64,000 bases of DNA from Prorocentrum cordatum (GCA_963575745.1 CAUYUJ010014193.1:326857-390856); one strand, 5' to 3'; counted from the stretch's first letter, positions 45,530 through 56,100 are shown. Notes: generated by a model not told the origin, from the letters alone. Numbers and translations are program-made.

Positions 45530-46570
45530 TCCAGAGCCTCCCAAGACACCCCCAACTGGTCCCAAGAGGCGCCCGAGAGCCTCCAGAGAGACCCCCAACA
45601 GGCCCCAAGAGGCCCCCGAGAAGGATCCAAGATGCATCCGAAGAAACTCCGAGAGGCGTCCAAGAAGCAACAAGCTATTCTGCTCGCCATTTTTCTCTTC
45701 ATCCACTCCATCCGCATCTTCCTCATGCTCCATCCTCCCCCTCCCCCTCCTCCTTCCTCACATGCTCCTCCTCCTCCTCCTCCTCATCCACCCCCGATTC
45801 CTCCTCCATCCTCGCCTCTCGGGTAAGACGGGTTCTCCCCCCACCCCCCTCCTGGGGATCGCAAGAGTAGTCCGACGACCCCTTGGGGGTACCCGGCGTG
45901 TGAGACGGTTGCCCCCGCCCATTTCCCCTCCCCCGCGGAGAGTACAGTCGATTCGGATCGGCCGGCCCCGACCAACTGCAGCCGGGGGGAGTAAATTGCT
46001 CCAGAAATTCTGCTGGAAGGCGCCCGACGGCGTCGACATGACACCCTGAAGCTCCAAGACAGCCCAAGATGGCGTCCAGCTGGCCCCAGATGGCCCCAAG
46101 CCGCATCCAGGTGGTCTCCAGACAAAGCAAGAAACGCCAAAGACGACCAAGAGACTCCCAAGAGGCCTCTCAACCGGGCTTCAAGAAGCCAAACTAATTG
46201 ATTTGCCTAAGCTTTGTAAAGTGTTGGGCCTTCTTGCCTCTTCGAATTTCCGACGGCACGAGCAGCCCAAACAGGCGCCCAAGACCGCACCAAGAAGGCC
46301 AAAGAGAGTCCCAACAAGGCCGCAAGAGATCCCGAACACAGGCCAAGAGCCTCCCAAAACGGCCCAAAAGAGACCCAAGACAGTCCGAACAAAGGCCTAA
46401 GACAGCCCAAGAGGCGGCCAAGACGGCCCAACAGAGCCCCAGAACGCCACAGGAAGCACCAAGAGGCCTCTAAGAGGCACCACGAGGCCACCAAGAGGCG
46501 CACACGAAGCCGAAAAAGACACCTCTGAGGCACAAAATCTGCTTCAAAACGAGCTCCCAAAGGCACCGGC
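45530..46570. repeat. CCAAGAGGC-type degenerate repeat region
   Basis: Same style as 24930-26260 and 30560-31845: CCCAAGAGGC motifs every 10-20 bp. Interrupted by a (CTC)n block (45735-45785) and by a C-rich piece (45880-45960) shared with the composite repeat. Confidence 0.6.
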
Positions 46571-46594
46571 ACCGACAACATGAGCGAAGGCGAC

Positions 46595-46835
46595 GCGCTG
46601 CGAGCCCCCCCAAGGGGTCGGCGGTGTGGCGTAAGCCCAAGAATCATTTGGTCCGGCCGCGCCTCAGCCACAGGAGACTTTCTCTTGCCCGCCCGCGCAG
46701 CTTCGCCTCGCCCGCACGCACGGCACGCACGAACACGAAACCGAAATCGATTTCCCAGTAGGGGGGGCTCTCCGTTCCACTTCGATCTCACCCCCTCACC
46801 TCCGATGAACATTCCTCCTGTAGAGGGACACGCCC
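46595..46835. repeat. Composite dispersed repeat, copy 3, with MITE end fragment
   Basis: Contains TTTGGTCCGGCCGCGCCTC (46649) and CGAAACCGAAATCGATTTCC (46735), matching copies 2 and 1. At 46813-46835 it carries CTCCTGTAGAGGGACACGCC, an isolated relative of the terminal repeat of the 47.8-kb MITE. Confidence 0.65.
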
Positions 46836-46954
46836 GACATAAGGATAAGCCTGAGGGAGGAAGACGAACGCGAGCGACCGCTGCAAGAGGAAGAGGAAGA
46901 GGAGGGAAGAGGAAGGGGTTCAGGGCAAGGGGAATGGAAGGCGCCTGGGAGGGG

Positions 46955-47500
46955 GGGGGCATCTCCTCCGGCGCCAGCCCGTCCGCGGCGTACTCCCCCG
47001 CCGCCGCAGAGGCGTCGGCGCCGTCGGGCGCCTGCCAGTCCGCGACGTAGTCCTCGGCCGCCGCGTAGGCGTCGGCACCGTGGACCCGCGCCTCTGCCGC
47101 CTCCGCAGCTCCGTAGGGACCGAGGGCGTCGGACGCGTCGGCGCCGTAGGCCTGCTCCTCCTCGTACACCGGAGGCTCCGCCGCGGCAATGGCGACGTCC
47201 GCGTCGTCCGCGGGGTCGTCTGCCAGCGGGCCCGCCGGCAGCGGGCGGCGGGCGGCGAACAGCTCATCGGCCTTGAAGGAGCGCACCCTGCTGTCATCTG
47301 GAGCTATCTCTACCAGCTCGCCGGTGTCCCTGTCTTTGACCCAGAATTCGTCGATTGCGCTGAACACGTCGCTCACTACCCCGAGGCGGCCGTCGTCGAA
47401 CTCCACCTCCATGTCCTGCTCTATCTCCGCGGCCGCCAGCGGCCTCGTGGGGCGATTGGAAGAGGGCACGGTTTTCCAAAGGCTCCTAAGAACTCTGGGG
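46955..47500 (-). CDS. Possible host-gene exon, acidic protein
   Basis: The minus frame reads EIEQDMEVEFDDGRLGVV, SAIDEFWVKDRDTGELVE, DSRVRSFKADELFAARR, then an Asp/Ala/Glu/Tyr-rich stretch (ADASDALGPYGAAEA) to PEEMPP. The first 60 residues look like a small beta-barrel fold (alternating hydrophobics, FWVKD) as in Tudor/KOW-like domains; this is an inference. GC-rich third positions and lack of repeats set it apart from its surroundings. Exon ends are not established: the frame continues downstream into repeats and upstream into non-coding-looking sequence. Confidence 0.4.
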
Positions 47501-47840
47501 TAATTAGAAAGTCCCGCCTCCCGACGAGGCGAATTCATCCCACCAGCCCTCTGGGCGGAGGGGGGCGGTTCCAAGCTGGGGCCCCGCAGGATGAGCCCCA
47601 CAGGGCAGGAAGGGGCCCCAGCTTGAATTTACATCGTTTGATGCCACCCGTCCTCAGGGCCCCATCCCTCGGGGCCCCATCTTTTCATCGCCGACCCTCC
47701 TCATCCTCCCCCTCCCCCGCCAACATCCCACTCCCCCTGCGAGGCCAGATCCCTGCGACAGGCGGCGAGCCGCCCCACTGAAGCCGACCTGGAGGCGCCG
47801 CTCAAATGGGCCGTGCTCGCGGCCTCACCATGCCAACATT

Positions 47841-47992
47841 AGGTCGGGCATGTCCCCCTACAGGCGGATTATGGGCGAAAAATGAGGTATAGCAAGAACA
47901 TGCTCAAAAATAGTCAAAAACTCATCGAAAAATCGTCCCCAGACTATTTTTGGATTTGAAGACTCCTCCTGAGGGACAGGCCCGACCTAACC
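47841..47992. mobile_element. MITE with TA-flanked terminal inverted repeats
   Basis: The left end TAGGTCGGGCATGTCCC pairs with the right end GGGACAGGCCCGACCTA (one mismatch). TA on both sides is the signature of Tc1/mariner-type insertion. The interior is about 120 bp, AT-richer and non-coding (CTCAAAAATAGTCAAAAACTC). A truncated copy is at 29221-29318 and an end fragment at 46813-46835. Confidence 0.75.
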
Positions 47993-48475
47993 ATCCCAAC
48001 ACCTGCCCAGGCCACCGATCCACCGTCCCCTGCTCCGCCTCGCATCCCAGGGTGGGCAGAGCCCCACCCTTAGCAGAACACCCGTTCGTGAAAGCTTCCA
48101 GGGGCACTCCACGTCCCTGAGATCCTGGCGACTCTATTTTTTTCAAGCCGGGCGTTTTCGCTCCATTTCGGGCCCGGGAACCCCCACAGATCGATCCGGC
48201 TCGAAAAAGGACGCAGAAAGATGGGGTCCGGGGGTCTGTTTTGCAACGTCGGATCTCAGAGGTGCGCACGGCACTGCGTTCCGAGTGCACCCCAGCGGGG
48301 TAGCCCAGCGACGTCCTCCCAAAACAACCAGACATGTCCGGCGAACCGCACGTCGATGAGCGAGTCCGACCGGGGACTGCACTGGCACACTCGAGTGCCA
48401 TACATGTCGCGTGGACCAGTGCAGATTTCCTCTGTCGACTTGTCGTGTGGAGGGGAAAAGGATGAGGATGAAGAT

Positions 48476-48477
48476 GT

Positions 48478-48552
<75 letters not shown>

Positions 48553-48990
48553 GGAGGAGGAGGAGGAGGAGGAGGAGGAAGAGGAGGATTAGGGGGGAGG
48601 AGAGGAGGAGGAGGGGGAGGAGGAGGAGGAGGAGGTGGTGGAGGAGGACGAAGAGGAGGAGGAGGAGGGCGGAGGAGGAGGAAGAGAAAGAGAAGGAGGA
48701 GAAGGAGGAGAAGAGGAGGAGGAGAAGAGGAGGGGAGAGAGAGAGAGGAGGGAGGAGGAAAAAGTGGAGGAGGAGGAGGAGGGAGAGGAGGAGCAGGAGA
48801 GGAGGAGGGGGGGGGGGAAAAGGAGGAGGAGGAGGAAGAGGTGAGGAGGAGGAGGAGGTTGGAAAAGGAGGCGGAGGAGGAGAAGGAGAAGAGGAGAGGA
48901 GGGGAAGGAGGAGGAGAGGAGTAGAGGAGGAGGAGGAGGAGGGGAGGAGGAGGAGGAGGAGGCGGAGGAGGAGGGCGGAGGAGGAGGAGG
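48476..48990. repeat. (GAT)n then GGA-rich tract
   Basis: (GAT)n from 48476 to 48552, then about 440 bp of GGA/GAA. All the long open frames across it are low complexity. Confidence 0.97.
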
Positions 48991-49300
48991 GGCACGCCCG
49001 CCTTCGGAGCGGCGGCGGCCAGGATGGCGCGGCCGAGGTCGGCGCAGCCGCCGATCTCGCCGCCAGCCCCCTCGGCGGCGGCCCGGCGGGCGGCCTCGCG
49101 AGCGGCGGCGCCGCCGCCGCGGACGTCGCCGTCGACGTCGCCGTCGTCGTCGCCGTCGTCGTCGTCGTCGTCGAGGTCGCGGGCGGCCTCGCGAGCGAGG
49201 CCGCCGCCGTGAATCCGCGGGGGGCCGCCGCGCCGTACGAAGCCCGCCGCGCCGAGAACACCGAGTACGGCGCGGCTGCCTGCCGGGTCCTGCGCCGTCG
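48991..49300 (-). CDS. Ala/Asp-rich frame, possible exon
   Basis: Between two trinucleotide tracts, a GC-rich non-repetitive piece reads on minus REAARDLDDDDDDGDD and AEGAGGEIGGCADLGRAILA. The codon pattern is exon-like, but there is no recognisable domain and chance cannot be excluded. Confidence 0.2.
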
Positions 49301-49369
49301 AGCCAGGGCGCGGGCTGCCCCCATCCCGCCGACCCCTCCTGCTGTTCCTCGTCCTGATCGTCGTCCTGT

Positions 49370-49575
49370 TCCTCCTCCTCCTCCTCCTCCTCCTCCGCCT
49401 CCTCCTCCTCCTCCACATCGTCTGCCACCCCCTCCTTCAGCTCCTCCTCCTCCTCCTCCTCCTCCTCCTCCTCCTCCTCATGCTCCTCCTCCTCCTCCTC
49501 CTGCTGGTCCTCCCCCTGCTGCTGCTCCTCCTCCTCCTCCTTCTCCTCCTCCTCCTCCTCATCTCCTCCATTCCT
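49370..49575. repeat. (TCC)n tract
   Basis: About 205 bp of CTC/TCC with CTG interruptions. Confidence 0.97.
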
Positions 49576-49689
49576 TTTCCTTATGAATAACTTCTTCCTG
49601 TCGAACCCCGAGGCCAATGTTGAGGGTGGGCCGGGCGTTTCGCCTGAGACATTCTCACCATCTATAATTCTGAAATTTGAAAATGGCAC

Positions 49690-50115
49690 AGTTTCACAGA
49701 TGGAGGGCGGGTGGTTTTCAAAATGTGCCTCTTGCCTTAGCGCGGCGCACATTCACTTTGGACATGTACCAGAGTTTCACGGATTGAGGGCGGGTCGTTT
49801 TCAAAATGTGGCTCTCGCCTGAGCGCCGCGCACACTCGTTTAAAACATATGAGAGAGTTTCACAGTGTGGGGGCGGGTCGCTTTCAAAATGTGGCTCTCG
49901 CCTTAGCGCCGCGCGAATTCGTTTTACACATGTGCAAGAGCTTCACGGATTGAGGGCGGGTGGTTTGCAAAGTGTGGCTCTCGCCTTAGCGCTGCGCACA
50001 TTCGTTAAAACAACTCTGCAAGAGCTTCACGGATTGAGGGCGGGTCGTTTTCAAAATGTGGCTCTCGCCTTAGCGCCGCGCACATTCGTTTCAAACATTT
50101 GCTAGAGTTTCTCGG
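49690..50115. repeat. 83-bp tandem repeat, five copies
   Basis: The landmark GGGCGGGT recurs at about 49704, 49787, 49871, 49953 and 50037. The unit includes TTTTCAAAATGTGGCTCTCG and CCTTAGCGCCGCGCACATTC. The copies differ by 10-20 percent. Confidence 0.92.
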
Positions 50116-50439
50116 ATTCCCATGATCAGCGTACCAGAAAGTTGCGTGCTGGAACGATTCAAGACTATGCGGGTGCAACACTTATGTTTGTTCGCGGTGT
50201 TGAAGTCCCAAAAATGGGGTTCTGGCAAAATTCTGGACCGTCAAGACGCAGCAGTCAGTTTGATCCCTGGCGTTGGAATCCCGAGAACAACGTTTTGGCA
50301 TGCTTCAGGGTCTTCAAGTGTGTCTTCCAACGAGGCAGTTTACTCAATGGGAATGAGCCGTCGTCGGGGCCTATGAAGAGGCAGCTTGGAGGGAGGTCCA
50401 TTCCAACATCGTTGATGACTCTTTAGATTGCACTGGTCC

Positions 50440-50560
50440 TCCTCCTCCTCCTCCTCCTCCGCCCTCCTCGTCCACGTCATCCTCCGCCCTCCTCCTCCTC
50501 CTCCTCCTTCTCCTCCTCTGCCTCCTCCTCCTCCGCCTCCTTCTCCTCCGCCTCCGAGAG
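50440..50560. repeat. (CTC)n tract
   Basis: Pyrimidine-rich on plus, about 120 bp. Confidence 0.95.
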
Positions 50561-50764
50561 CCCGGGCTCTGTCGTGTGGGTGCATTTCCCTAGAAGGACA
50601 GACATCGGCATGGACATAAACTGACGGACGTAGGCGCGGATCCCTTGTGTCGGCACTGGGCCCGATTAGTGCACACTCTCCCTGTCGCGCACAGCGCGCT
50701 GGGGGGGGGGAGACGGAGGCGCCGCCAGGGGTGCGGGGGGGAGGTGCAGCGCAGACGATTGTGA

Positions 50765-51445
50765 GGGGAGGAGGAGGAGGAGGAGGAGGAGGAGGAGGAA
50801 GAGGAGGAGGAGGAGGAGAGGAGGAGGACAGGAGGGGAGGAGAAGAGGAGTGGAGGAGGAAGAGGAGGAGGAGGAGGAAGGAGGAGGAGGAGGAGGAGGA
50901 GGCGGAGGAGGAGGGAGGAGGAGGAGGAGGGGGGCGAAGGCGGAGGAGGAGGAGGAGAGAAGGAGGAGGAGGAGAGGAGGAGGCGGAGGGAGGAGGGAGA
51001 AGGCGGAAGAGGAGGAGGGAAGAAGGAGGAGGAGGGCGGAGGAGGAGGAGGAGGGCGGAGGAGGAGGCGGAGGAGGAGGGAGAGGAGGGGGAAGGGGGGG
51101 AGGAGGAGGAGTGGGAGGAGGAAGGGGAGGAAAAGGGGAGGAGGAGGGGGAGGAGGAGGAGGAGGAGGAGGAGGAGGAGGAGGAGGAGGAGGGAGAGGAG
51201 GAGAGGAGGGAGGGGAGGAGGAGGAGGAGGAGGAGGAGGAGGAGGAGGAGGAGGAGGAGGAGGGAGGAGGAGGAGGAGGAGGAGGAGGAGGAGGAGGAGG
51301 AGGAGGAGGAGGAGAGGGAGGAGGGAGGAGGAGCGGAGGAGGAGGAGGAGGAGGAGGAGGAGGAGGAGGAGGAGGGAGGAACGAGGAGGAGGAGGAAAAG
51401 GAGGAGGAGGAGGAGGAGGAGGGAGGGGGGCTGGAGAGAGGGGGG
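50765..51445. repeat. Long (GGA)n tract
   Basis: About 680 bp of GGA with GAA, GGG and GCG interruptions; nearly pure polypurine on plus. The frames of 300-450 codons on both strands here are artefacts of the repeat. Confidence 0.98.
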
Positions 51446-51593
51446 AGGTAGGAGGACGCAGCGAAGAGGAGGGAAGACAAAGGCAGCTGGGAGGAGAAAG
51501 GAACGGAGGAGGGAGGTTCCCATCCCTCTTCCTCTCTCTCTCTCTCTTCCTTTTGTTTGTTTTCTCTCTCTCTCTTTCTCCCCGTCGCTTTCC

Positions 51594-51679
51594 CATCCGC
51601 CGCCCAGCGTTCCTGCGCTCTGCGCCGGAAGGGCGGGCGGGCCTGACGCGGGGGCGAACCCCCCGCACCACAATGACCC
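51594..51679 (-). repeat. Downstream pseudo-LTR-like repeat
   Basis: 86 bp, paired with 55613-55698. On plus it contains the strong hairpin GGGGGCGAA-CCCCCC. Confidence 0.85.
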
Positions 51680-51824
51680 CTTGTCCCACCCTGCTACTTT
51701 TTCCAAGCTCGGCGGTCGCCGTAGTGCAATAGAGAGCGTGGCAGAACTTCTACCACGAGCGCTTGCAGCCTTTTCCTAAAATCACTGTTTGATTACGTAT
51801 TGATCGACTGTTTTGGATCGTACG

Positions 51825-52183
51825 TTAGGCTGCAGGCGCCGCCCTGGGGGCCTGTGAGCGGCCTCTCTGCTGCTGCCCACTGGTGGAGCAGCTTGAGTGA
51901 AATGGCAGCGGAGACGATGAGACGATAGGGTGACAGCCTAAAGCGAAAATTTGCCGCAACGGCGGTGCCGGCCGACGGGGCGAAAGCACAGAAGCGCGAT
52001 TATCTGCACGCGGCCTCGGCGCAAAACAAAAAAACAAATCTGTCGTAACGGCGGCGCCGGCGTCTGTGCATGCCAGAGGTTATAGGCATGCCTGCGCGAA
52101 GATTAAGTTTGATTTGATGTTCCCACCTACCTACCCCAAACGAGACCAGCCATGATCTTAGAAAATATGCTGCCACTGCCTGA
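51825..52183. other. 3' untranslated part of the Penelope-like element
   Basis: No coding continuity after the RT stop at 52184. Nothing recognised. Confidence 0.45.
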
Positions 52184-53987
52184 TCATTGCGCCAGGTTCG
52201 GCCGTGACCTTTTCCACGACACTCTGTACCCAAGGCGTTTCTGGAAAATGCTCCTGTCGTTGCATCCCCAGCGGTCCCAAACCTCATGCATACGGTCAGC
52301 AATTCTAGCTCGGAACAGTAAGGGGTGGAAAGGGAGAACAAGCCACACTTTGCCACCGCGATCCTCGGGCTCGCGTTTTCGGGAGCGGGGCAAAATGCTA
52401 TACCGAGGGGGCGCAGGCTCGGGGATACCGAACTCACGGAACATACGCGTCTTATGGTGTACAGCTTCATGGAAACTACGTGCAGTACTGGATCTTCTTC
52501 GCAGCCGGTCCAGCTCGGCTCCAGGCCACGCTGCGTGCACGGCCTTGCTGTGGCTTGAGCTTGATGCCAATGGTGCTTTAATTTCGCCTGGGTTGAAATA
52601 CGGTGTCCAAGATATTCTGCCGCACAACCCATGGTGCAGCATCACATCCAAGTACGGTATTTGGTCGTATGCCATTTCGCTCATTTCAACTTTGTACGCG
52701 CATGCACATACACGGCGGATGAAGGCCATTACCATGACCCAGCAAGATCTGTCTTTGCAGAGGAACAAAATGTCGTCGCGGTAGCGGCCGTAGAAAATTA
52801 TAACACATTCTGCCTTTCGCTGCAACAAATCCACTTCTACGAGCTCTGCAAAGCTTACGTCGGCAATGCCGCCAGAACGCGGGAGGCCCATGCCAGCGCC
52901 CGAACATACGCGCCAGTATCGATCATGCCAAAGTTTGCTCCCAACGTACTGGTTAGTCAACATGCCGTACAATATAATTTTATGGATGCTGCGTGGGTGC
53001 CAAACTTTCTCGCACACACGTTTGCACATTTGCTCGTGCTCCCCGTTCACATAAAAATCCTTTTATGCCGCAGCTGGCCAATATGCTTTTCCCATCGGTT
53101 CAAATCTGTGATAGGGCTTTGAGTATTCCGTCAGTAGAGTCATAGATACGGACGTATTCGGTACGAATGAAACTCCAGAGGCAACCGCTATAAACCCGAG
53201 CTATGTTGGAAAACGCGTGGCCACTGCACGAATGTAGAATCCTTAACCCAACTTGCCCTGGTTCGTTGTAGGTTTTGATCGCAAACTGAATTATACTGAT
53301 GACGTTGCGTGCGCTTCCTGCACGCTTCCACAGTTCGACCGAAAGTTTCTTGTCGAAGCCTTCGCCCACGTGTCGAATCATTGGTCTGCGCACATCGTGC
53401 ACCCCTTGCTCATTGACCCGACCGACTTCCGAATAGCACTGTTTAGCCATCGCGTCGTCTACCAGTACACGGAGCGAGCTTTCGGGGACAAGGCAAACTC
53501 CTCGATGCTTGTCTGTTGGTACTATCGCATACCCCGTCGTTTTGATCCAACGTAGGGCCGCATGGACCCAAGGATACACGTTTGAAAACGACCTGCTTGT
53601 CCCCCTACAACTCTTGATAGCTCTGCTGCACAAGTCTGCGACTTGAAACTTGATGGCGTTCAAACTAGATGCAACCTGGTGTGGGAGTTTGCCACCAGCC
53701 CTCGGTGGCTCAGCCTCAGTATAAGGAGTAACCTTATTCTTACCCAAATGCTTTCTCCACCACATCACAGGTTCAGAGTCCCTCTGGAACTTCCAACGCC
53801 GTTTGACTGTATGTACAAAGTCTTGCACAGCACAAGAGACGGGTTCTTGACTAGGTTCGCTTCCACCACAAAAGATGTGCTTCCTTGAGAAGCAAGTGAG
53901 ACACAGTACGACCGGCCAAAAGATTTGCGCGGCCCGCGCCGTTACGACGGAACGGCTGTCCAAATCCAACAAGTATAATTGGCCCAA
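52184..53987 (-). pseudogene. Penelope-like reverse transcriptase, frameshifted
   Basis: First part (53987-53100): N-terminal region with GYAIVPTDKHRGVCLVPES, the conserved DKxxG block that precedes Penelope RT domains, then QVGLRILHSCSGHAFSNIAR (fingers). Second part (53062-52184) in another frame: KDFYVNGEHEQM (motif A region), GAGMGLPRSGGIADVSF (motif B) and YGRYRDDILFL (motif C, catalytic DD), then the thumb and KVWLVLPFHPLLFRARIADR. The junction near 53060-53100 lacks the first aspartate of motif A in a clean frame. The enzyme would copy element RNA into DNA. Confidence 0.82.
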
Positions 53988-54076
53988 CAGTTTATCTTAA
54001 GCCCAAAGTTTGTGGAGAATCCAAGTTTCACTGTTTCCAAGCATGCTCCAACACTTTTGTTCGATCTGATGTTTGG

Positions 54077-54469
54077 TTACATGAGTTTTCTTTTTTTGCC
54101 CTTGCCGCCACTCTTGCCGCCTTTGCTTGTCTCTGTTTTGCCTTTGCCTTTGCCTTTGCCTTTGGATGGACTCTTTCCTTTTCCTTTCCCTTGGCCTTGC
54201 CCATTCTTCGTTGGGCTCTTTGCTTTCCAAATGGTGGCCCCCTGCTGCTGCCGCTGCTTCTTCCACCATGGCGCCTTGGGTCGTCGCCAGGGGGTCGTCG
54301 GCCGCCTCGGAGCAGCAGGGGGGGCCATGTTGTTTGAACGCAATTTCCTTTTAGCCAGCTCTGATTTGGTGAATCTCCTGACTTCGACCTTCTTCTGCAA
54401 CGCTTTCTCGTCAATGCACTCCTTTGCGATGTCGCCGACGTCCTCGTCCAGCATTGGTTGTTGATTCAT
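54077..54469 (-). CDS. Basic C-terminal ORF1 extension, shifted frame
   Basis: Overlaps the end of ORF1 by about 60 bp in another frame. Reads MNQQPMLDEDVGDIAKECID, then Lys/Gly-rich GKGKGKSPSKGKGKGK to the end. The composition matches the KGKGK tail of ORF1, suggesting the two were one protein before a one-base indel. Probable nucleic-acid-binding tail. Confidence 0.5.
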   Translation of the reverse strand: MNQQPMLDEDVGDIAKECIDEKALQKKVEVRRFTKSELAKRKLRSNNMAPPAAPRRPTTPWRRPKAPWWKKQRQQQGATIWKAKSPTKNGQGQGKGKGKSPSKGKGKGKGKTETSKGGKSGGKGKKRKLM

Positions 54470-55607
54470 TGCACTCGCTCCAGAATTTCACATAGTCGAA
54501 GCATTTGCCGTGATTGGCCTTTCCTTTGCATTTGCCCTTTCCGTTGCCAGGTTTGCCTTTACCTTTGGCTTTACCCTCGAGCTGTAAGTCCACCAGGGTG
54601 TTTTCCACGGCTTTCCGAAATCTCTCTTCTGGGTTTAACTTCGACGCTTCCTCCACGATCTTCGTCTTTTTGTCACCCTGCTTCTTTTTATCATCTTCCT
54701 CTTTTTGCCTTTGCTGCTGGATCTTGATGACGAGCTTCTTGTACATGTCGTTTGCGATGGACTCGTGGCCTGGGTCCTCGAACATACCGGGAGGAATATC
54801 CAAATCGAGTCCTTCCACACCACTCTGCATTTTCTCCAATGGTACTTTCATCTTTTCCAGAAATACGGCATGACGAGTATCGGGCCGAAGTTTTTCGAGA
54901 AGCTTCACCTTCAAGTCGTGGTCTAGTGTAGCCATGTGCCCTAGATAACCCATGTATAGTTGTTCTTTGGCAGATCGCCACGTCGATCCTTGGCTGATAC
55001 TGATTGTTAAAGTCTTCGTTTCTTCGTTCATGCGTTCATCTATCTCGGGGATAGTCCAGCTGCAGCGGAAAGGGGGTAGACCAGATGGCATTTCAAAGGC
55101 TTGCAACTTCTGGGACTGCTCCATGAGTTTGGTCGTTCGGTCCTTCGTGCGCAAAAACTGGTTGACTCGTTTTGCAAACTCTTCCAATATCTTTACCATC
55201 TCTGCTTTTTTATATACTTTCGGGTCAAACTTTTTGGATATCCCATCGCACCCGTCAAGTACAGAGTCCGCCCCTCCTGAAACAGCTGCTGCTTCCTGTG
55301 CGCCGTGATGCTGTGCGCCTGGAGGTGGACCTCCGACGCCCAACATGCGGAGCTGCTCTTCGTAGGTTGCCTTCATCTGCAAGTTCTCATTGCGGACGTT
55401 CTGCAACTGTGTATGTAATGACCCCACAACTTTGTCATGATACCTCTTGTGCTCTCCGGACTGGTACTGAAGTTGCTTCAAATCACAGTCCGATGCTGCT
55501 GGGAAGCTGCGGAGCAGCGCCTTTTGCCTGGGATTGTCGCCGCTGTCAGCGGCGCCCCCTGGCACAACCGGTTCTTCCAATTGACCCAAGACTTCACTGA
55601 ATGCCAT
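54411..55607 (-). CDS. Penelope-like element ORF1, coiled-coil and basic tail
   Basis: 398 codons from ATG 55605-55607, five bases inside the upstream direct repeat. Residues about 45-90 are heptad-like (LKQLQYQSGEHKRYHDKVV, LQNVRNENLQMKATYEEQL), a coiled coil. The middle is charged with no known domain; residues about 290-330 are Lys/Glu/Gln helical (QQQRQKEEDDKKKQGDKK); the end is Lys/Gly-rich (GKAKGKGKPGNGKGK). Layout as in RNA-binding ORF1 proteins of non-LTR and Penelope-type elements. No CCHC knuckle. Intact as an ORF. Confidence 0.7.
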   Translation of the reverse strand: MAFSEVLGQLEEPVVPGGAADSGDNPRQKALLRSFPAASDCDLKQLQYQSGEHKRYHDKVVGSLHTQLQNVRNENLQMKATYEEQLRMLGVGGPPPGAQHHGAQEAAAVSGGADSVLDGCDGISKKFDPKVYKKAEMVKILEEFAKRVNQFLRTKDRTTKLMEQSQKLQAFEMPSGLPPFRCSWTIPEIDERMNEETKTLTISISQGSTWRSAKEQLYMGYLGHMATLDHDLKVKLLEKLRPDTRHAVFLEKMKVPLEKMQSGVEGLDLDIPPGMFEDPGHESIANDMYKKLVIKIQQQRQKEEDDKKKQGDKKTKIVEEASKLNPEERFRKAVENTLVDLQLEGKAKGKGKPGNGKGKCKGKANHGKCFDYVKFWSECNESTTNAGRGRRRHRKGVH

Positions 55608-55612
55608 ATTAG

Positions 55613-55698
55613 CATCCGCCGCCCAGCGTTCCTGCGCTCTGCGCCGGAAGGGCGGGCGGGCCTGACGCGGGGGCGAAACCCCCGCACCCCAATGACCC
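55613..55698 (-). repeat. Upstream pseudo-LTR-like repeat
   Basis: 86 bp, near-identical to 51594-51679. It lies immediately before the ORF1 ATG and would hold the promoter or 5' leader of the element. Confidence 0.85.
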
Positions 55699-56005
55699 AG
55701 GCGCTCGACGACCTGATCTTCGTTAGAGTTCCTGGCCCCCCTCAGCGGGGCTGGCCTTCCCCCACCCCGAGCCGACTCGTCACAGCCCGCGGGGCATCAG
55801 GAAGCTCACCGCTTGCTCCCCTGACCTCTCCAGGGGTGCGCCATGCCCAAAGATTCGAGGCGAATCCACCAGCCGTGGCGACGAGGGAAGGGTCACGGTA
55901 TCGGGGCCCCTTCCTCCACTGAGAAGCGCCCCCTGGACGCCGAGGGTGTCGAAGGGCCTCCCGCGCATTACTTCCCGGGGAGCCGCCAGAAAGTTCGGCG
56001 GGCCC
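55699..56005. other. No gene recognised
   Basis: GC-rich, with short frames only. Confidence 0.5.
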
Positions 56006-56049
56006 CGCTCAGCCCTCGTCGTCGTCGTCGTCGGCGTCGTCTTCGTCGA

Positions 56050-56080
<31 letters not shown>

Positions 56081-56100
56081 TTCGTCGTCGTCGTCGTGAT

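Larger units (their letters stand above)
51594..55698 (-). mobile_element. Penelope-like retroelement flanked by 86-bp direct repeats
   Basis: Direct repeats at 51594-51679 and 55613-55698 (CATCCGCCGCCCAGCG to CAATGACCC) differ at about two positions. Between them on minus lie ORF1 and a reverse transcriptase. Flanking direct repeats, an RT with an N-terminal DKxxG motif and the RYRDD catalytic box fit Penelope-like elements with pseudo-LTRs. No GIY-YIG endonuclease is seen after the RT. Frame changes make this copy defective. Confidence 0.65.

Noticed and set aside
50340-51779. Poly-Glu, poly-Arg, poly-Pro and poly-Ser frames of 300-450 codons
   Set aside because: They come from the GGA/TCC tract. 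The same holds at 7036-7903, 48143-49752 and 23883-24955.
55613-55698. Hammerhead ribozyme in the 86-bp direct repeats (CTGACGC...CGAAAC on plus), as known in Penelope pseudo-LTRs
   Set aside because: The core needs CTGANGA; here the last A is C, stem II is minimal, and it would be on the antisense strand of the element. Only the G/C hairpin is supported.
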